Of a stretch of 64,000 nt of DNA, positions 47,132-56,009 are shown in pieces; position 1 is the first letter of the stretch; each line of letters opens with the position of its first letter. The stretch spans positions 1 to 64,000 of the forward strand of contig NZ_JAKRGB010000018.1 in the NCBI RefSeq assembly GCF_022347725.1, given 5' to 3'. Made by a program: the position numbers and the translations under genes. Source of the stretch: Ruegeria sp. Ofav3-42. Its GTDB lineage: Bacteria; Pseudomonadota; Alphaproteobacteria; Rhodobacterales; Rhodobacteraceae. The notes beneath the pieces are model-generated. The model did not search any database, was not told the DNA's origin, and worked only from the letters and a program-made list of their open reading frames with translations.

Positions 47132-47475
47132 TGTTCGACCATCGCCGCCAGATCCTCTGGCGGCGTACCGCTTTGCACATAAGCGCAAGCATTCGGGCTA
47201 TGGGCAAAAATCGACCCATCCGAAAAGAACGTGGTGTTGGTGACGAAGATTACCCGCGCTTCGGGGCGGCGATAGCTGGCGAAATCCGCCACGGCCAGCG
47301 CGCTGCCGGTTTCCAGAACCAGATCCAGCACGATGATATCGAAATCCGTACCATAAAGCGCAAGGATAGCCGCCTCTTGCCCGGCAACAAGCGTCACTTC
47401 AGCGCCTTGCCGTTCCAGATGCCTTTGCCAGACCCGACCAAGGTCGGGGTTACTCTCAACAATCAAAACATTCAT
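47113..47475 (-). CDS. Orphan single-domain response regulator
   Basis: This 120-residue receiver starts MNVLIVESNPDLGRVWQRHL. The phospho-acceptor Asp is in FDIIVLDLVLETG; VIFVTNTTFF supplies the Thr position, but the usual invariant Lys near beta-5 is not present (CAYVQSGTPPED), so signalling may be atypical. There is no output domain and no kinase beside it. It overlaps the GST gene end by 19 bp. Confidence 0.8.
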   Translation of the reverse strand: MNVLIVESNPDLGRVWQRHLERQGAEVTLVAGQEAAILALYGTDFDIIVLDLVLETGSALAVADFASYRRPEARVIFVTNTTFFSDGSIFAHSPNACAYVQSGTPPEDLAAMVEHYAAGR

Positions 47476-47585
47476 TTGCAACAACCTCGGCACTTGGTAG
47501 AGTATGTGGTGCCGACCCCCGTGGTTTGTGATCACGCTTATTCCTTAACAAAGTGTTAACGGCGCTGGCCAATCGGGCTGATCAC

Positions 47586-47618
47586 GCGGATTTGCTTGTG
47601 CAAACGGCAAAAATCCGC
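47586..47618 (+). other. Stem-loop in the cobC leader
   Basis: GCGGATTT at 47586-47593 and AAATCCGC at 47611-47618 form a perfect 8-bp stem 40 bp before the cobC ATG. It may be an attenuator; I do not see the conserved core of a cobalamin riboswitch in the 183-bp gap. Confidence 0.4.
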
Positions 47619-47658
47619 TTGAAGCAGGCCTAAACAGGCAATTCCGGCGAGAACCCCG

Positions 47659-48624
47659 ATGGCAAGCCAAGATGAAAAACTGAACCCTCGTGCCGCGCGC
47701 GACCACGGCGGCGGTCTGGACGGCGCCATCGCGCAATACGGCGGCAAACGGGAAGAATGGATAGACCTGTCCACAGGCATCAACCCACACCCTTACAAAG
47801 TATCGGGTCTGATCCATTCTGACTGGACCGCGCTGCCCGATCACGGCGCTTTCGAACGGCTGTCCATCGCCGCGCGCCGGTTCTGGTCAGTACCGGACAG
47901 CGCCGCGATATTGCCTGCCCCCGGCGCGTCAGCGGTTATCGCCCGAATCCCTGCGCTTGCAACGACTGGACGCGTGCAAATCACTGCCCCCACGTACAAC
48001 GAACATGCAGCCGCCTTTTCGGCGCAGGGTTGGAACGTTCAGCCGGACCGACCAGCCGAAGCCCGCGTCATCGTGCACCCCAACAACCCGGATGGCCGCA
48101 TCTGGACCACCGCCGACGTGGATGCCCCATTGACCGTAATTGATGAGAGCTTTTGCGATGTTTGTCCTGAGGCATCTTTGATCCATCTGTCTGACCAACC
48201 CGGTGTGATCGTACTGAAGAGTTTTGGCAAATTCTGGGGGCTCGCCGGATTGCGGCTTGGCTTTGCGATCGGTCAGCCCGACCTGATCTCTCGGCTGAAC
48301 GATCTGACCGGGCCATGGTCCGTTTCCGGCCCTGCCCTGCGGATCGGAGAACAGGCGTTGCGGGATACCGAATGGGCCGATTCCGCACGTCAGAAACTAA
48401 GCGATGCGGCCGATCGGCTCGATCGGTTGGTCCTTTCCAATGGGGCTTCGCTTGTCGGCGGAACCACCCTGTTCCGCCTTTACGAGGTCGACAACGCGGC
48501 GAACTGGCAAGACAAGCTGGCCCGCAACCAAATCTGGAGCCGCGTTTTCCCCTATTCGCAAACCTATCTGCGCCTCGGCCTTCCCCCCTCTGACGGCTGG
48601 GACCGGCTGGAGGCGGCGCTGTGA
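47659..48624 (+). CDS. cobC: L-threonine-O-3-phosphate decarboxylase (cobalamin pathway)
   Basis: This 321-residue PLP enzyme opens with [15 protein letters not shown] and [13 protein letters not shown], typical of CobC/CobD-type decarboxylases that make aminopropanol phosphate for cobinamide. The Lys is in [19 protein letters not shown], and [10 protein letters not shown] is conserved. It overlaps cobD by 4 bp. Together they build the nucleotide-loop side chain of B12. Confidence 0.9.
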   Translation: MASQDEKLNPRAARDHGGGLDGAIAQYGGKREEWIDLSTGINPHPYKVSGLIHSDWTALPDHGAFERLSIAARRFWSVPDSAAILPAPGASAVIARIPALATTGRVQITAPTYNEHAAAFSAQGWNVQPDRPAEARVIVHPNNPDGRIWTTADVDAPLTVIDESFCDVCPEASLIHLSDQPGVIVLKSFGKFWGLAGLRLGFAIGQPDLISRLNDLTGPWSVSGPALRIGEQALRDTEWADSARQKLSDAADRLDRLVLSNGASLVGGTTLFRLYEVDNAANWQDKLARNQIWSRVFPYSQTYLRLGLPPSDGWDRLEAAL

Positions 48625-49541
48625 GCACCGCTTTCCTTTTGGTCTGCGCCATGTGTCTGGACGCTGCCTTGGGAGAGCCCGACTGGCTATGGTCACGCAT
48701 CCGCCATCCAGCGGTAATAATCGGCAACGTCATCGGGTGGCTGGATAAACGCCTGAACCAGGGTCCGCAGCGACGCCTGAAAGGCGCTGCCGTCGTGTTG
48801 GTGCTGGTCGTCGGAGCCTTGGTCCTTGGGTACGCGCTCACTTTGCTTGGGCCGGTGGTCGAGGTCATAATCTGCGCAATCCTCTTGGCTCAGAAATCGC
48901 TGGTGTCTCATGTCCGCGACGTGGGCGAAGGGTTGCGGATCTCGTTAGCCGAGGGCCGCGCCAAAGTCGCAATGATCGTTTCACGCGATACACGCGATAT
49001 GACTGAGGCGCAGGTTGCCCGATCCGCCATTGAGAGCGCGGCGGAAAACCTCAGCGATGGGGTGATCGCGCCTGCATTCTGGTTCCTGATCGCGGGCCTT
49101 CCGGGGCTGCTGATCTACAAGGCGGTCAACACCGCCGACAGCATGATCGGGTACCGTAACGAAAAATACCGCGAGTTCGGCTGGGCCGCGGCCCGTCTGG
49201 ACGACGTGCTAAACCTGATCCCTGCCCGGCTGACCGGCGTGATGATCGTCGCCTTGTCTGGCCAATGGGCGCGCTGGTCCGAGATGGTCGCAGATGCGCG
49301 CCGCCATATCTCACCCAATGCAGGCTGGCCCGAGGCTGCAATGGCGCGGGCTCTGAACGTCGCCCTCGCCGGGCCGCGCAGCTATGACGGACGGATCCGC
49401 GACCTGGCCTGGGTCAACGGCGAAGCCCCGCGCGAAATCGGCGCGTCAGAGGTTTTCCGCGCATGCGATATGCTTTGGAAGGTTTGGGGGCTTGCGTTGG
49501 GCCTCGTGTCGGTGTGGGTTGGGGCAAGTTTCATATTCTGA
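48621..49541 (+). CDS. cobD: Adenosylcobinamide-phosphate synthase (CbiB/CobD)
   Basis: This 306-residue membrane enzyme attaches aminopropanol phosphate to adenosylcobyric acid. [39 protein letters not shown] and [20 protein letters not shown] are family signatures, with several membrane helices. GTG at 48621 overlaps the cobC stop. A lytic transglycosylase gene begins 11 bp after it. Confidence 0.94.
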   Translation: MSTAFLLVCAMCLDAALGEPDWLWSRIRHPAVIIGNVIGWLDKRLNQGPQRRLKGAAVVLVLVVGALVLGYALTLLGPVVEVIICAILLAQKSLVSHVRDVGEGLRISLAEGRAKVAMIVSRDTRDMTEAQVARSAIESAAENLSDGVIAPAFWFLIAGLPGLLIYKAVNTADSMIGYRNEKYREFGWAAARLDDVLNLIPARLTGVMIVALSGQWARWSEMVADARRHISPNAGWPEAAMARALNVALAGPRSYDGRIRDLAWVNGEAPREIGASEVFRACDMLWKVWGLALGLVSVWVGASFIF

Positions 49542-49552
49542 CGGACCCGAAC

Positions 49553-50716
49553 ATGCATATTCTCTCAGGCATCGTTGCCGCCGCCCTTTTCGCCTCGCCC
49601 GCCCTGGCCCAATGCGGTGGCGGGTTCAACTCCTTCGTGAACGGTCTGAAGGCCGAAGCCATTGAACAAGGGTTCGACAAATCTACGGTGGACAGCTTTT
49701 TCAAAGGCGTTCAGCAGGACGGTGCCGTGCTCAAGGCTGACCGGGCGCAGGGGGTGTTCCAGAAACCGTTTGTCGACTTTTCGCGTCGCCTGATCTCGCA
49801 AAACCGCATTGATCGCGGGCAGGCCATGTCTCGAAAATACGACGCCGTGTTTGACCGGATCGAGCGGGAATACGGCGTGTCACGTGGTGTTCTGTTGGCC
49901 TTTTGGGCGTTTGAAACCGACTACGGCGCGGTGCAGGGCGATTTCAACACACGCAACGCGCTGGTGACGCTGGCCCATGACTGCCGCCGTCCCGAGCTGT
50001 TTCGACCGCAGGTTTTTGCAGCGATCGAGCTGTACGATCAAGGCGATTTCGACCCCGCCCGCACAACCGGTGCCTGGGCAGGCGAGATCGGGATGGTGCA
50101 GATGTTACCCCGAGACATTCTTGAAAATGGCGTAGACGGGGATGGTGACGGCACGGTGTCGCTGAAAACCTCGGCGCCGGACGCACTCATGTCTGGGGCC
50201 AAGATGTTGTCTCATCTGGGCTGGAGACCGGGTGAGCCATGGTTGCAAGAGGTGACAGTTCCCGCGCAGATGGATTGGTCGCTGTCGGGTCCCGGCAAAC
50301 CGCGCCCGGTGTCAGAGTGGCAGGCAATGGGCGTTCAGGCACGCAGCGGGTCATTGAGCGACTTGCCCGCATCTCTGATCCTGCCGCAGGGGCATCAGGG
50401 CCCCGCATTTCTGGCCTATCCAAACTTCGACGTCTATTTCGAATGGAACCAGAGCTTTGTCTACGTTCTAACCGCCGCCTATTTTGGAACCAGACTGGAA
50501 GGCGCGCAGATCTATGACGCAGGCAACACAGCGCAGGCGCTTTCGGGGGCTCAGATGAAGCAACTGCAAAGCAAGCTACAGGCGCGTGGCCACGATGTGG
50601 GCAACATCGACGGAATTTTAGGGGCGGGTACGCGTGCTGCGGTTCAATCTGAACAAGCGCGCCTGGGACTGCCCGCAGACGCATGGCCCACCGTGGACCT
50701 GCTGAACCAATTGTAA
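49553..50716 (+). CDS. Lytic murein transglycosylase, MltB type
   Basis: This 387-residue protein has a signal peptide MHILSGIVAAALFASPALAQ. The catalytic Glu lies in LAFWAFETDYGAVQGDFNT, and EIGMVQMLPRDILENGVDGD follows the MltB/Slt70-3 pattern. The C-terminal peptidoglycan-binding domain has LQSKLQARGHDVGNIDGILG and GTRAAVQSEQ. It cleaves glycan strands in the periplasm. It lies close behind cobD, probably by chance of operon layout. Confidence 0.9.
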   Translation: MHILSGIVAAALFASPALAQCGGGFNSFVNGLKAEAIEQGFDKSTVDSFFKGVQQDGAVLKADRAQGVFQKPFVDFSRRLISQNRIDRGQAMSRKYDAVFDRIEREYGVSRGVLLAFWAFETDYGAVQGDFNTRNALVTLAHDCRRPELFRPQVFAAIELYDQGDFDPARTTGAWAGEIGMVQMLPRDILENGVDGDGDGTVSLKTSAPDALMSGAKMLSHLGWRPGEPWLQEVTVPAQMDWSLSGPGKPRPVSEWQAMGVQARSGSLSDLPASLILPQGHQGPAFLAYPNFDVYFEWNQSFVYVLTAAYFGTRLEGAQIYDAGNTAQALSGAQMKQLQSKLQARGHDVGNIDGILGAGTRAAVQSEQARLGLPADAWPTVDLLNQL

Positions 50717-50743
50717 GACTACACGAACGCTTCGATCGGCCCC

Positions 50744-51421
50744 CTATGGTGCCGGTTGCGGCAACCGTAGCCGTGCCGATTGCAGAAAGCGTGAGATCTC
50801 CAGCCCGAGGCTGGCCTCAATGGAAATCTGAAGGTTCGTATTCTTCTTGAACTCGGCCTCAAGCTTTGAAAACTTCCAAACCAGAACACGCGTCTCACGA
50901 GTTGTCACAACCGTCACCGGGGCCGTGAACGTGTTGTGGTCACTCAGAAATGCTGTTCCGCCCAGAAACCGGTCACTTCCCAGCTGGTCCACGTGTGATC
51001 CGTTCATTTCAACTCTGGCCGCGCCGTCCACGATGAGCGAAAGCTGAGTAACTTTAGCGCCTTGTGTTAGCAGGCTGGTCCCCGATGGAACGGTCTCATA
51101 TTCGCCCATCCGAAGAAGCTTGAACGCCTCTTGTTCCGTAAAGTTACGAAGCGCGGTTTCATAAAGATGCCGCTCTTCATCCGTGAAAGGCACGGGGCGG
51201 CGTTCCAACATTATTCGAACAATCCAATAGATATTGATTACGGTGAAAAACAGATTCCACCCAATGGGTGCCCAAAGCGGTGCGCTTTGCAGGTAGTAGT
51301 AAGGCAGCAGCAAACAAGCGCCTATGACGGACAGAACACGCAGCCAAAAAATGTCTTTTGCTGAATAAGACAATAGGTAGAAAATGTTCGCCGCATTGAC
51401 CAATACGTCCAAACCCAGCAT
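50744..51421 (-). CDS. Popeye-like membrane protein with cyclic-nucleotide-binding fold
   Basis: This 225-residue protein has about three membrane helices (residues 5-75). They are followed by a cytoplasmic domain with YETVPSGTSLLTQGAKVTQLSLIVDG and FLGGTAFLSD, resembling the cNMP-binding jelly roll. Three helices plus a cNMP-like domain, with WNLFFTVINIYWIVRIMLE in the third helix, match the Popeye family best known from animal muscle. Bacterial relatives are little studied. The ATG at 51421 has GAGGTGA upstream. Confidence 0.72.
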   Translation of the reverse strand: MLGLDVLVNAANIFYLLSYSAKDIFWLRVLSVIGACLLLPYYYLQSAPLWAPIGWNLFFTVINIYWIVRIMLERRPVPFTDEERHLYETALRNFTEQEAFKLLRMGEYETVPSGTSLLTQGAKVTQLSLIVDGAARVEMNGSHVDQLGSDRFLGGTAFLSDHNTFTAPVTVVTTRETRVLVWKFSKLEAEFKKNTNLQISIEASLGLEISRFLQSARLRLPQPAP

Positions 51422-51558
51422 ACCGTCACCTCGTTTCTGCGCGGATGCGGAACACCGTAAAGGACTGTAGGCAAACAGCAACGTAGGAGATGATTACCCT
51501 ACAGGTGCCCAGAACGAACGCTAAACCACTGGTGCCCCGGTGGCAGACCGAGGGTCTG

Positions 51559-51909
51559 TTACTCGGGCCGCACCGGATACCGGTCGCCCTTTTCGTCGAT
51601 CAGGATCAACCGCTCACCACTGCGGACATAGAGATCACAGCGACTGAAACCGTTACGGTACGCGATGCAGACACTGCCATCCTCGGCAACACTGTATGTG
51701 CCAAACGCCGACTCTCCACTGGCATAGGTGTAAGAGTATGCTCCGCCCGCAGAGAATCTGGACTGGCCGTCATCATAGAAGGTCAACGTCCGCCCGGCCA
51801 AAGCATCCAGTTCTTCGGCATTAAGCGGGACATCGCCGGGTTTCGTGGGCCATTCCGCCGCTGAAAGTGGCCCAGCGGCCAACAGAATAGGGATCAGAAA
51901 ACGAGTCAT
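51559..51909 (-). CDS. Small exported protein of unknown function
   Basis: This 116-residue protein has a signal peptide MTRFLIPILLAAGPLSAAEW. The mature part is beta-rich and contains GRTLTFYDDGQSRF, YASGESAFGTYSVAEDG and CIAYRNGFSRCDLY, with two Cys that could pair. It recalls small periplasmic lipocalin- or META-like folds. I cannot name a function. Confidence 0.6.
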   Translation of the reverse strand: MTRFLIPILLAAGPLSAAEWPTKPGDVPLNAEELDALAGRTLTFYDDGQSRFSAGGAYSYTYASGESAFGTYSVAEDGSVCIAYRNGFSRCDLYVRSGERLILIDEKGDRYPVRPE

Positions 51910-51963
51910 GCTGACACCCTACCCCGAGCGCGCGTGAAACGAGCATAACGTTGCGGTGAACGG

Positions 51964-54900
51964 TCAGGCGACCATCTGCTCGGCCTTCTTTAGGTCGACC
52001 GAAACCAACTGGCTGACGCCCTGCTCCTGCATGGTCACACCAAACAGACGATCCATCCGCGCCATGGTCACCGCGTGGTGGGTGATGATCAGGAACCGCG
52101 TGTCGGTCTGGCGGCACATCTCGTCCAGCAGATCGCAGAAGCGGGTGACGTTTGCATCATCCAGCGGCGCGTCGACCTCATCCAGCACGCAAATCGGGGC
52201 GGGGTTGGCGAGGAAGACGCCAAAGATCAACGCCGTCGCGGTCAGGGTTTGTTCTCCACCCGAAAGCAGGCTGAGGGTCGAGAGTTTCTTGCCCGGCGGT
52301 TGACACATGATTTCAAGCCCCGCATCCAGCGGATCGTCGCTTTCCACCATGACCAGATTGGCCTCACCACCGCCGAACAGGTGCTTGAACAGCATTGCGA
52401 AGTTCGAGTTTACTTGCTCGAACGCAGTCAAAAGGCGTTCGCGCCCTTCGCGGTTGAGGCTGGCGATACCGCTGCGCAAGGCCTTGATCGCCTCTTCCAG
52501 ATCGGCTTTTTCGCTGTTCAGCGTGTCGAATTCTTCCTGAACTTCCTTGGCATCTTCCTCGGCGCGCAGGTTCACGGCTCCCATCGCATCACGCTGCCGT
52601 TTGTGACGGTTCACTTCGGCTTCCAGCGCATCGGCGGCGGGCATCTGATCCGGGTTCACGTCCAACTGGTTGAGCAACTGGTTCGGGGTCAGCTGCTGAT
52701 CCTCGGCAATACGTTCCGCCGCCGCAACGACGCTTTCCTTGGCAGCGTCGCAACGCGCCTCGGCAGCCGCGCGGGTTTCACGGGCTTCAGACGCCAATCG
52801 TTCGGCTTCACGTTCGGCCAGCACGACCTCACGTTGCTGAGTTTCGGCCTCAGACAGCTTGTCAGCGGCCTCAGCGCGGCGGGCTTCGGCCGCGTCGATC
52901 AACTCGTTCAGCTCTTCGCGTGCCTCGGCGATTTCACCTGGGGCGGCCATTGCCTCGGACAGTTCATCCTCAGAGCTTTCCTTACGTTCGGCCAGTTCCG
53001 AGATACGTTTCTCAGCCGTTTCCAACCGATGCCGCCAACCGCTCAGGTCCTTGGTCACCTCTTGCGTACGCCGGGTCCGTGCTTCGCCCTCGCGGCGCAG
53101 CTCGTCATGGGTCGAACGATGGGTCAACATCGTGATCCGCGCTGCCTCGACCGTTTGTTTGATGTCCTCGACCTGCGCGCGGGCGCTGTCGAGATCGCCC
53201 AGCTCGGTCAAAGCGCCCTCAGCCTCGCGTAGTTGAGCGCGCGCCGACATGGCGTCTTCCTTGTGGCGGTCAACGGCCAGAGTCAGCGTCTCAAGCTTCC
53301 CTTGTGCCAAGTTGCGATCCGCCTCGGCGCGGCTGAGTTGACGTGCAGTTTCGGCCATACGCTGATCGGCAGCGCGCCGTGCTTCACGCGCACGGCGGTC
53401 TGCTTCGGTTACATCGGCCAGTTGCTGCGACAGGGCTTCATGCGCCGCGCGGGCGCCTTCGGCCTGCGCTTCGGTTCGGGTCAGCTCTTGCTTCAGCGCC
53501 TCCAGTTTGTTGAGCTGCTCCAGCCGCAGGGCCGCAGCGCTGGGTGCATCCTCAGCCCAGGCACGGAAGCCGTCCCACCGCCACAGGTCTCCCGAACGGG
53601 ACACCAACCGCTGCCCCGGCTTCAGCGAAGCTTGCAACCGCGCGCCCCGGTCCGCGTCGACCAACCCAATCTGAGCGATCCGGCGGCTCAGCCGGTCCGG
53701 TCCCGAAACATGCAGCGCCAACGGCTCAACCCCATCTGGCAGCGGCTGATCAGCGTCGTAACCTGCTACCTGCACCCAGCCAGACGGGCCATCGCCCTCA
53801 ACCAAAGGTGCGCGCAGATCATCGGCCAAAGCCGCACCCAGCGCCTTTTCAAAGCCCGGTTCAACACGCAGGAGGTCCAGAACCTGACCGCCTTCGGCCG
53901 TGTCCCGTTCGACCAGCTTGGCCAGAGTGGTAGTTTCGGCGCGGATGGCCCCCAACTCGCCTTCGGCCTCGGATCTTTGCGCCCGCGCCTCGGCTTCGCG
54001 CGCTTGCGTGTCGTTGCGCAGTTCGTCCGCTGCGGCCAACGCCTCCTCTGCCGCCTCAGCGGCCTCGCGGGCTTCTTCTTCACCCTCTTGCGCCGCTTCA
54101 AACGCTTCGCTGGCGCGGGTCAAAGCTTCGCGCGCCTCGTCCACAGCGGCACGGGCTTTCTCTTCATCGCCCTCGGACCGGGCCAATGTCTTACGGCTGT
54201 CTTCGACCAAACGTTGTGCTGACTGGTGACGGGCCACCAGTCGCGCCATATCCTCGGTTTCCTGCGATAGGTGATCTTCGCGATCCTGCAGTACGGACGC
54301 AGCCTCACGGGCAATCTCGGCGGCCTCGGCAACCTTGTCGTCATGCCCTTCGGCGGCCTTTGTCAGCTCGCGGGCTTCCCATTCCAGACGCTCAATCATC
54401 TCGCCGGCGTCACGGTTCAGACCGGCTTCACGATCGATGTCGTTGCCCAGTTGCTGGATGCGATTGGTCAGAGTTTCGATCGTCTGGCGTGCGCGGGTTT
54501 CCTGATCGGCCAGTTGATCGCGTTGCACCTGCTGGCGTTGAAGAACAGCGGCTGCAATGGCCTCTTCCTCGCGCAAGGGCGGCAGAGTTTCTTCGATCTC
54601 AGCTCGTTTCGCGCTGGCGGCGCGGGCTTCGGCCTCGGCGCGCGAGGCTTCGGTGATACGTTCGCGCAGGACGTCTTCGGCCTGCTGGCGGGCCATGTCA
54701 GCCTCTTTCCAGCGACGATACAGCAGCATACCCTCGGCCTGACGCAACTGCTCGCCGATCTCGCGATACCGAGCCGCCTGCCGGGCCTGACGCGCAAGCT
54801 GTGCCAACTGAGTGCCCAACTGCTCCAACACGTCGTCAACGCGGGTCAGGTTGGCCTCCGTACCCTTCAGCTTTAACTCGGCCTCATGGCGACGCTGATA

Positions 54901-55419
54901 GAGGCCTGATATCCCGGCAGCCTCTTCCAGAATACGGCGGCGGGCGCGGGGTTTGGCGTTGATCAACTCGGCAATGCGGTTCTGCCCGACCAACGCGGGC
55001 GAATGCGCCCCGGTCGAGGCGTCCGCGAACAGCATCTGCACGTCACGCGCCCGGACATCCTTGCCGTTGGTCTTATAGGCGCTGCCCACGTCGCGCGTGA
55101 TACGGCGCACGATTTCCAACTGATCGCTGTCGTTAAACCCCGATGGGGCCAAGCGTTCAGAGTTGTCCATGGTCAGGACAACTTCGGCAAAGTTGCGCGC
55201 TGGACGCGTTGCAGCCCCCGCAAAGATCACGTCCTCCATCGCGCCACCGCGCATGGATTTGGGGCGGTTTTCGCCCATCACCCACCGCAGAGCTTCCAGA
55301 AGGTTGGACTTGCCACAGCCATTCGGACCCACCACACCGGTCAACCCATCCGCGATGATCAGATCGGTTGGATCAACAAAGCTTTTGAAGCCGGTCAGTT
55401 TAAGTTTGCTAAATCGCAA
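51964..55419 (-). CDS. smc: Chromosome segregation protein SMC
   Basis: This 1151-residue ATPase compacts and segregates chromosomes with ScpAB. Walker A GPNGCGKSNLLEALRW is at the N-terminus. Two long coiled coils flank a hinge near residues 510-650, and the C-terminal head has LLSGGEQTLTATALIFGVF and PICVLDEVDAPLDDANV (signature and Walker B). The coding strand is unusually Glu/Ala/Arg-rich in the coils. scpA and scpB are not in the window. A DnaA box lies 95 bp upstream. Confidence 0.97.
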   Translation of the reverse strand: MRFSKLKLTGFKSFVDPTDLIIADGLTGVVGPNGCGKSNLLEALRWVMGENRPKSMRGGAMEDVIFAGAATRPARNFAEVVLTMDNSERLAPSGFNDSDQLEIVRRITRDVGSAYKTNGKDVRARDVQMLFADASTGAHSPALVGQNRIAELINAKPRARRRILEEAAGISGLYQRRHEAELKLKGTEANLTRVDDVLEQLGTQLAQLARQARQAARYREIGEQLRQAEGMLLYRRWKEADMARQQAEDVLRERITEASRAEAEARAASAKRAEIEETLPPLREEEAIAAAVLQRQQVQRDQLADQETRARQTIETLTNRIQQLGNDIDREAGLNRDAGEMIERLEWEARELTKAAEGHDDKVAEAAEIAREAASVLQDREDHLSQETEDMARLVARHQSAQRLVEDSRKTLARSEGDEEKARAAVDEAREALTRASEAFEAAQEGEEEAREAAEAAEEALAAADELRNDTQAREAEARAQRSEAEGELGAIRAETTTLAKLVERDTAEGGQVLDLLRVEPGFEKALGAALADDLRAPLVEGDGPSGWVQVAGYDADQPLPDGVEPLALHVSGPDRLSRRIAQIGLVDADRGARLQASLKPGQRLVSRSGDLWRWDGFRAWAEDAPSAAALRLEQLNKLEALKQELTRTEAQAEGARAAHEALSQQLADVTEADRRAREARRAADQRMAETARQLSRAEADRNLAQGKLETLTLAVDRHKEDAMSARAQLREAEGALTELGDLDSARAQVEDIKQTVEAARITMLTHRSTHDELRREGEARTRRTQEVTKDLSGWRHRLETAEKRISELAERKESSEDELSEAMAAPGEIAEAREELNELIDAAEARRAEAADKLSEAETQQREVVLAEREAERLASEARETRAAAEARCDAAKESVVAAAERIAEDQQLTPNQLLNQLDVNPDQMPAADALEAEVNRHKRQRDAMGAVNLRAEEDAKEVQEEFDTLNSEKADLEEAIKALRSGIASLNREGRERLLTAFEQVNSNFAMLFKHLFGGGEANLVMVESDDPLDAGLEIMCQPPGKKLSTLSLLSGGEQTLTATALIFGVFLANPAPICVLDEVDAPLDDANVTRFCDLLDEMCRQTDTRFLIITHHAVTMARMDRLFGVTMQEQGVSQLVSVDLKKAEQMVA

Positions 55420-55433
55420 AGGCTGCTATCCAT

Positions 55434-55522
55434 GATTCCTATATCTGGAAGTCTGCGCAACCCATAGGGGGTGAGTCAACGCAGTTACGCAGGATATGGG
55501 AATTCGCGCCAAGTTATCCACA
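55434..55522. promoter_or_regulatory. DnaA box and GANTC sites upstream of smc
   Basis: TTATCCACA at 55514-55522 is a perfect consensus DnaA box. GATTC at 55434-55438 and GAGTC at 55473-55477 fit the CcrM methylation motif GANTC. All lie in the 137-bp gap between smc and the upstream lipoprotein-like gene, suggesting cell-cycle-timed expression of smc. Confidence 0.5.
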
Positions 55523-55556
55523 ACATCTTGCCGAAATGCGCAAGAAAGCGCGTATT

Positions 55557-55964
55557 TCAGTATGGCGTACACTCAAAAACCTGATACCCGGTGTCGTCGC
55601 CAACATTCTCATACAACCCAAAGTCGATACATTCGTAGTTCGGTGTCGAAACAGATGTAAGCAACAGCCGTTCACCTGAAGCGCGATCACAACCCAGAAC
55701 ACCAACCGTCACCGCTGCATCGCCCAAAACATCCAAGATGGGACAGCCCGACACTTGCGCCATCGCCAGCCCGGCCCGATCCCGGATGGGCCCCAGGCGC
55801 GGGGCGTATTGCGTATTGATGCGAACGGCCTCAGCCAGTTCCCCTCGTACCCGCACATCAAAGACGCTGCCATTCACCGCCACGCGAGTCGCGGGCAGAT
55901 TACGGAAATGGGGCGTGCCGGCCGAACAAGCGGCCAGCACCAGAAGGGGCAGATACCGTATCAT
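55557..55964 (-). CDS. Small lipoprotein-like protein
   Basis: This 135-residue protein has a leader MIRYLPLLVLAACSAGTPHF whose LAAC lipobox predicts a lipidated Cys near residue 13. The body has ATRVAVNGSVFDVRVRGELA and GPIRDRAGLAMAQVSGCP and ends FECTPY; four Cys in the mature part may form disulfides. Function unknown. Confidence 0.65.
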   Translation of the reverse strand: MIRYLPLLVLAACSAGTPHFRNLPATRVAVNGSVFDVRVRGELAEAVRINTQYAPRLGPIRDRAGLAMAQVSGCPILDVLGDAAVTVGVLGCDRASGERLLLTSVSTPNYECIDFGLYENVGDDTGYQVFECTPY

Positions 55965-56009
55965 GCCGTCAGCTTTGCGCCAGGCTGGTTAACAAAACCT
56001 TTCCAAGGG

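Noticed and set aside
52075-53232. 385-codon open frame opposite smc
   Set aside because: It is antisense to a clear SMC coiled coil; repetitive composition explains the open frame.
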